A stretch of DNA of 7,820 nucleotides from JAZQLP01 sp045629205. Lineage in GTDB: Bacteria; Bacillota; Clostridia; Oscillospirales; UBA644. This document shows, piece after piece, positions 7,601 through 7,820 of the stretch. The translations under genes were made by a program, and so were the position numbers. Positions within the stretch are counted from its first letter, which is position 1. Every line of letters starts with the position of its first letter. The stretch lies in the NCBI GenBank assembly GCA_045629205.1, contig JAZQQT010000053.1, positions 1 through 7,820 on the forward strand, written 5' to 3'. A model generated the notes under the pieces. It was not told the DNA's origin and made no database searches. It was given only the letters and a program-made list of their open reading frames with translations.

Positions 7601-7820
7601 AATAATTCACAGAACGCGGTTCTTGCCGACGGTGAGACCGTCATACTGAATTTCACCAATGATCTGAAAAAGGGCAATATAAAAATATATAAATCTTCCG
7701 AAGACGGAGTTCTTTCCGGCTTTGAATTCAGACTTACCGGAACGTCCCAGGCGGGGACCGTGATCGATGTTACCGCCCGGACGGATGAAACCGGCGTCGC
7801 CCTTTTTGAAAACATCCCCG
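1616..7820 (+). CDS. Giant thioester-domain / SpaA-repeat surface adhesin, 5' part (3' end outside window)
   Basis: At least 2068 codons without a stop; the C-terminus is not in the window. Residues 1-33 are a signal peptide with K6 and K9, a hydrophobic stretch 10-24, and probable cleavage after VANA. Residues about 45-200 are a thioester domain, 212-318 a linker Ig-like region, and from 319 onward come at least 16 SpaA/Cna-B-like domains. Such proteins are exported by Sec and usually fixed to the wall by a sortase; the expected C-terminal sorting signal would lie beyond the window. Thioester adhesins bond covalently to host or substrate amines, while the repeats self-lock by Lys-Asn isopeptide bonds into a rigid, protease-resistant stalk. 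Domain nine carries an unusual helical insertion. The only likely promoter sites lie upstream of the terminator. Family assignment is firm; ligand and anchor are unknown. Confidence 0.93.
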   Translation, partial: MHHFSKLGKFTAILCVLAVLITAVPFSGLVANALKAGDSSSFTKKYVKYNFIDYFTFVDARGTTRSCGSRASGGLQAPLFNLNDGSAVYCMEIDQHSDASQLLNASTIAIDQTTAWKKISLTGQEGIKRTLIYGYPNYTGDYNSSGASNYEKQFAVQMMVWEWETGKRTAYTGDTCTLPNAFNKESLLTSGDITIDFTKAYNYYKGLRAAVANHRSSPSLNKTSATLNAGQAVNITDANSLLNNFTAASSNTAVATATITSANNLKITAGSKAGSATITLTKKLTKTSGALCLTGAGQNLVWGAISDPVSVPLSISVSYGSCALTKTSDDGVKAGFVFTLTKSDGMYTANGTTDGNGKITWTGLQPGTYTVTEKLTTAQTGKYQTPASKTVTVTSGATASVSFENKIKLGAVAILKTDDAGTKLSGAQFGVYSSSANASSGTSRIATVTTDTNGTATYGGTGMTTYSLTAGSTYYFKEISAPAGYTLDSNVYSATVKAGTVTYAVNSAGSHPVDTRQGKVRIIKKDADGNALGAGYVFGVYSNSACTAQVTSVTTGSDGTITSGWLNPGTYYVKEKSLPSGDTLHELNTGVFTVTVKAGQTAAVTVSNPFAKGAVGIIKANSSGTRLAGAVFGIYSSAANANIGGGSALATVTTNASGAAVYGQDSAGKYTLKHGTTYYIREVSAPHGYMLDNTVYTVTVAKNTVTYANSGNPVINRGFGAVGIKKSDGSRPLEGARFGLYTDETCLADSLIAEAVSDTNGNAVFGINESEDNPFAPYELREGTVYFIKEISAPIGYTADTGIYSVSVVPGTTTYANSGNAVVNIPGKGGIRIEKTDSFGNHLSGIKFGIYSDRNCSSLVYQGLTDSGGYLYYGGTGTAADPYTLSHGTTYYIKELETVAPYILDQTVYTVTVADKKTVTVKIVNTSTAGALEIRKYSEDGNTEGFTFRISGTSSSGETIDQSVTTGAPGTYEVKEGCTTKTYTYDYSSVIKYSIPPGTYTVEEILTPDQASVYTAQGIKTVTVTANNTALCEIHNVLFKGAVGIRKVDEKGNPMQGVVFELREYKNGCSSTLIGTVTTDANGEAVYGGHGTASDPYTLDYTTKGYYFVEKSSRTGYFVSSDEIPVDYRRNTITWANDGTAVVNYPYGGITVEKKDDNGDAVQDAEFALVCASDSNLENVQRNMDGTSFRESFLTSAKQKAAYILLSDMTGMSEADLKSLNYSDMCDIVEPQTGYDDLSLFTKSLTDADLDEAAGLAGYADWNAFLAGYVAVLADDAISQDIDYWAQRIDVYLRVAGYDTTGADASVILEYLRSLTGLDSYEAFAQSRRDILSTLRNGGLEAVDDITAVINYGFTSFEDYRDAYIRMAFTILRTDSDGHIYFGGSGTDADPYTLNPYYKCMVVELSVPDGYQLDSTPRYVNVSSGESVVYTVVNNAVTGRARVIKTSEDNNVEGFEFILEGEADIGRQIRIESQSDENGIADFGDVPVGTYTITEKPVSGYVVQNAKTVTVTANETAEVSFYNALAKGGAAVFKTDDAGNPVEGAVFELFADSECTESIENAATNSSGRAFFGGSGTQSSPYTLIENKTYYVKEKSAPAGLAADTEVYSVTIKKDITSYINGGEPIVNVRKGGIAISKTDDIGNPVSGAVFGLYRDAECQTVIAEVSTDSSGIAYYGGRGNAGDPFLLLPDSVWYMKEKTAPAGYVINNTVFDVTVAPGVISYANNGGSVVNTRMGAVGIYKTDNDNEPLEGVIFGVYSDPDCETKITEISTDANGYAVYGGAAAPYTLVPGTIYYFRELQTQDGYILDENVYEATVTAGETVIANNGEAVVNHKMGSVRIIKTAEDGNVTGFRFTLTGNDIERTGITDENGEILIEDLMPGTYTVTENLTDAQKLRYTCTPEEQQVAVVADNTAVVTFVNTLNTSGLRVVKTSEDGNVEGFVFELSGTTFTGAKVSMTGTTNEAGVILFEDLKPGNYTVAEILDENQSEIYICRNNSQNAVLADGETVILNFTNDLKKGNIKIYKSSEDGVLSGFEFRLTGTSQAGTVIDVTARTDETGVALFENIP
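1748..2215 (+). other. Thioester domain (TED/TQXA type) of the adhesin
   Basis: Residues about 45-200. Three hallmarks of thioester domains occur in order. The Cys motif AVYCMEID holds C90. An S/T-L-T-G block (SLTGQEGIKR) holds L121-G123. The hydrophobic-Q-x-x-hydrophobic-W motif VQMMVW holds Q157, V160 and W161. In known members the Cys and Gln side chains form an internal thioester that reacts with a target amine. Only sequence motifs are seen here; the bond itself is inferred. Confidence 0.85.
2249..2569 (+). other. Linker Ig-like region between thioester head and repeat stalk
   Basis: Residues about 212-318. Ser/Thr/Ala-rich strands include DANSLLNNFTAASSN and a KITAGSKAGSATITLTK strand. 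They end in GAGQNLVWGAISDPVSVPL, a G-Q-N-x-x-x-G-x-x-x-D-P-V pattern that, from memory, often joins thioester domains to repeats in Firmicutes. No Lys-Glu-Asn triad is evident. It probably serves as a structural spacer. Confidence 0.6.
2570..7820 (+). repeat. Array of 16 or more SpaA/Cna-B-like isopeptide domains, two classes
   Basis: Predicted Lys / Glu / Asn triads by residue are: D1 326/373/405; D2 416/478/Asp514; D3 524/575/608; D4 619/682/716; D5 726/790/824; D6 835/895/925; D7 936/1004/1036; D8 1047/1110/1144; D9 1154/1404/1434; D10 1445/1495/1523; D11 1534/1594/1628; D12 1638/1698/1732; D13 1742/1799/1833; D14 1843/1888/1921; D15 1932/1982/2015; D16 Lys2026, then the window ends. The Lys sits in the first strand (such as ILKTD), the Glu in a KE-x-x-AP-x-GY-like or YTVTE-like turn, and the Asn in the last strand. 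Class A (D2-D6, D8, D9, D11-D13) typically has GA-x-FG-x-Y and a GG-x-G-T-x-x-DPYTL loop. Class B (D1, D7, D10, D14-D16) is mostly shorter, with K-x-S-E-D-G, PGTYTV-x-E and usually an L-T-x-x-Q turn. The order is B-AAAAA-B-AA-B-AAA-BBB. Triads were picked by alignment by eye. Confidence 0.85.
5126..5719 (+). other. Helical insertion of about 198 residues within the ninth SpaA-like domain
   Basis: Residues about 1171-1368. The first strands of D9 (GITVEKKDDNG and AEFALV) are followed by a long segment poor in beta pattern and rich in Ala, Leu, Asp and Glu. It includes KQKAAYILLSDM, DADLDEAAGLAGYADWNAFL and ASVILEYLRSL. The SpaA pattern then resumes with TILRTDSDGHIYFGGSGT and the DPYTL loop. 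The reading frame and codon style are unbroken, so this is not a frameshift or an inserted element. Lys-to-Glu spacing in D9 is 250 residues against 45-68 in the other domains. I recognise no family for the insert. Confidence 0.8.

Noticed and set aside
2570..7820. Regularly spaced similar DNA segments, considered as a CRISPR array or tandem DNA repeat
   Set aside because: The period is about 270-330 bases with strong divergence, and the similarity is at protein level; no short identical repeats with unique spacers are present.

Overview
The window looks like chromosomal or mobile-element DNA of an anaerobic Gram-positive bacterium, most likely an uncultured gut or rumen member of the Clostridia (Eubacteriales). 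The reasons are clear Shine-Dalgarno sites, a dockerin-type secreted protein, a thioester-domain/SpaA-type surface adhesin, and an S1-domain protein of a style common in Clostridia. Base composition is moderate, roughly half GC by eye. The assignment is an inference from gene families; no taxonomic marker gene is present. All genes are on the + strand.

Layout. (1) Positions 2-652: the 3' part of a gene for a cytoplasmic protein with two visible S1-type RNA-binding folds; its start lies left of the window. (2) Positions 653-711: a short gap with a candidate promoter whose -10 is overlapped by a perfect 6-bp inverted repeat. (3) Positions 712-1542: a complete secreted 276-residue protein with a signal peptide, a type I dockerin-like pair of calcium-binding motifs, and an unrecognised C-terminal half. 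(4) Positions 1543-1615: a 73-bp gap holding a strong intrinsic terminator whose U-tract ends one base before the ribosome binding site of the next gene. (5) Positions 1616-7820: one uninterrupted reading frame of at least 2068 codons that leaves the right edge of the window.

The long gene encodes a giant surface adhesin. It has a signal peptide, an N-terminal thioester domain (C90 and Q157 are the predicted thioester pair), a linker Ig-like region, then at least 16 SpaA/Cna-B-like domains, the last cut by the window edge. The 15 complete ones all show a recognisable Lys-Glu-Asn (once Lys-Glu-Asp) triad for an intramolecular isopeptide bond. Two repeat classes alternate as B-AAAAA-B-AA-B-AAA-BBB. 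The ninth domain is split by an apparently helical insertion of about 200 residues, the most unusual feature in the window.

How the parts may work together (inference): the thioester head could bond covalently to a target, the isopeptide-locked stalk would carry force and hold the head away from the wall, and an anchor would lie in the unseen C-terminus. The dockerin protein is exported by the same kind of signal and could dock on a cohesin-bearing surface protein encoded elsewhere. The S1 protein may mark a conjugative or other accessory element, but nothing else in the window proves mobility. The many short overlapping open frames inside the adhesin, on both strands, are shadows of its coding bias.
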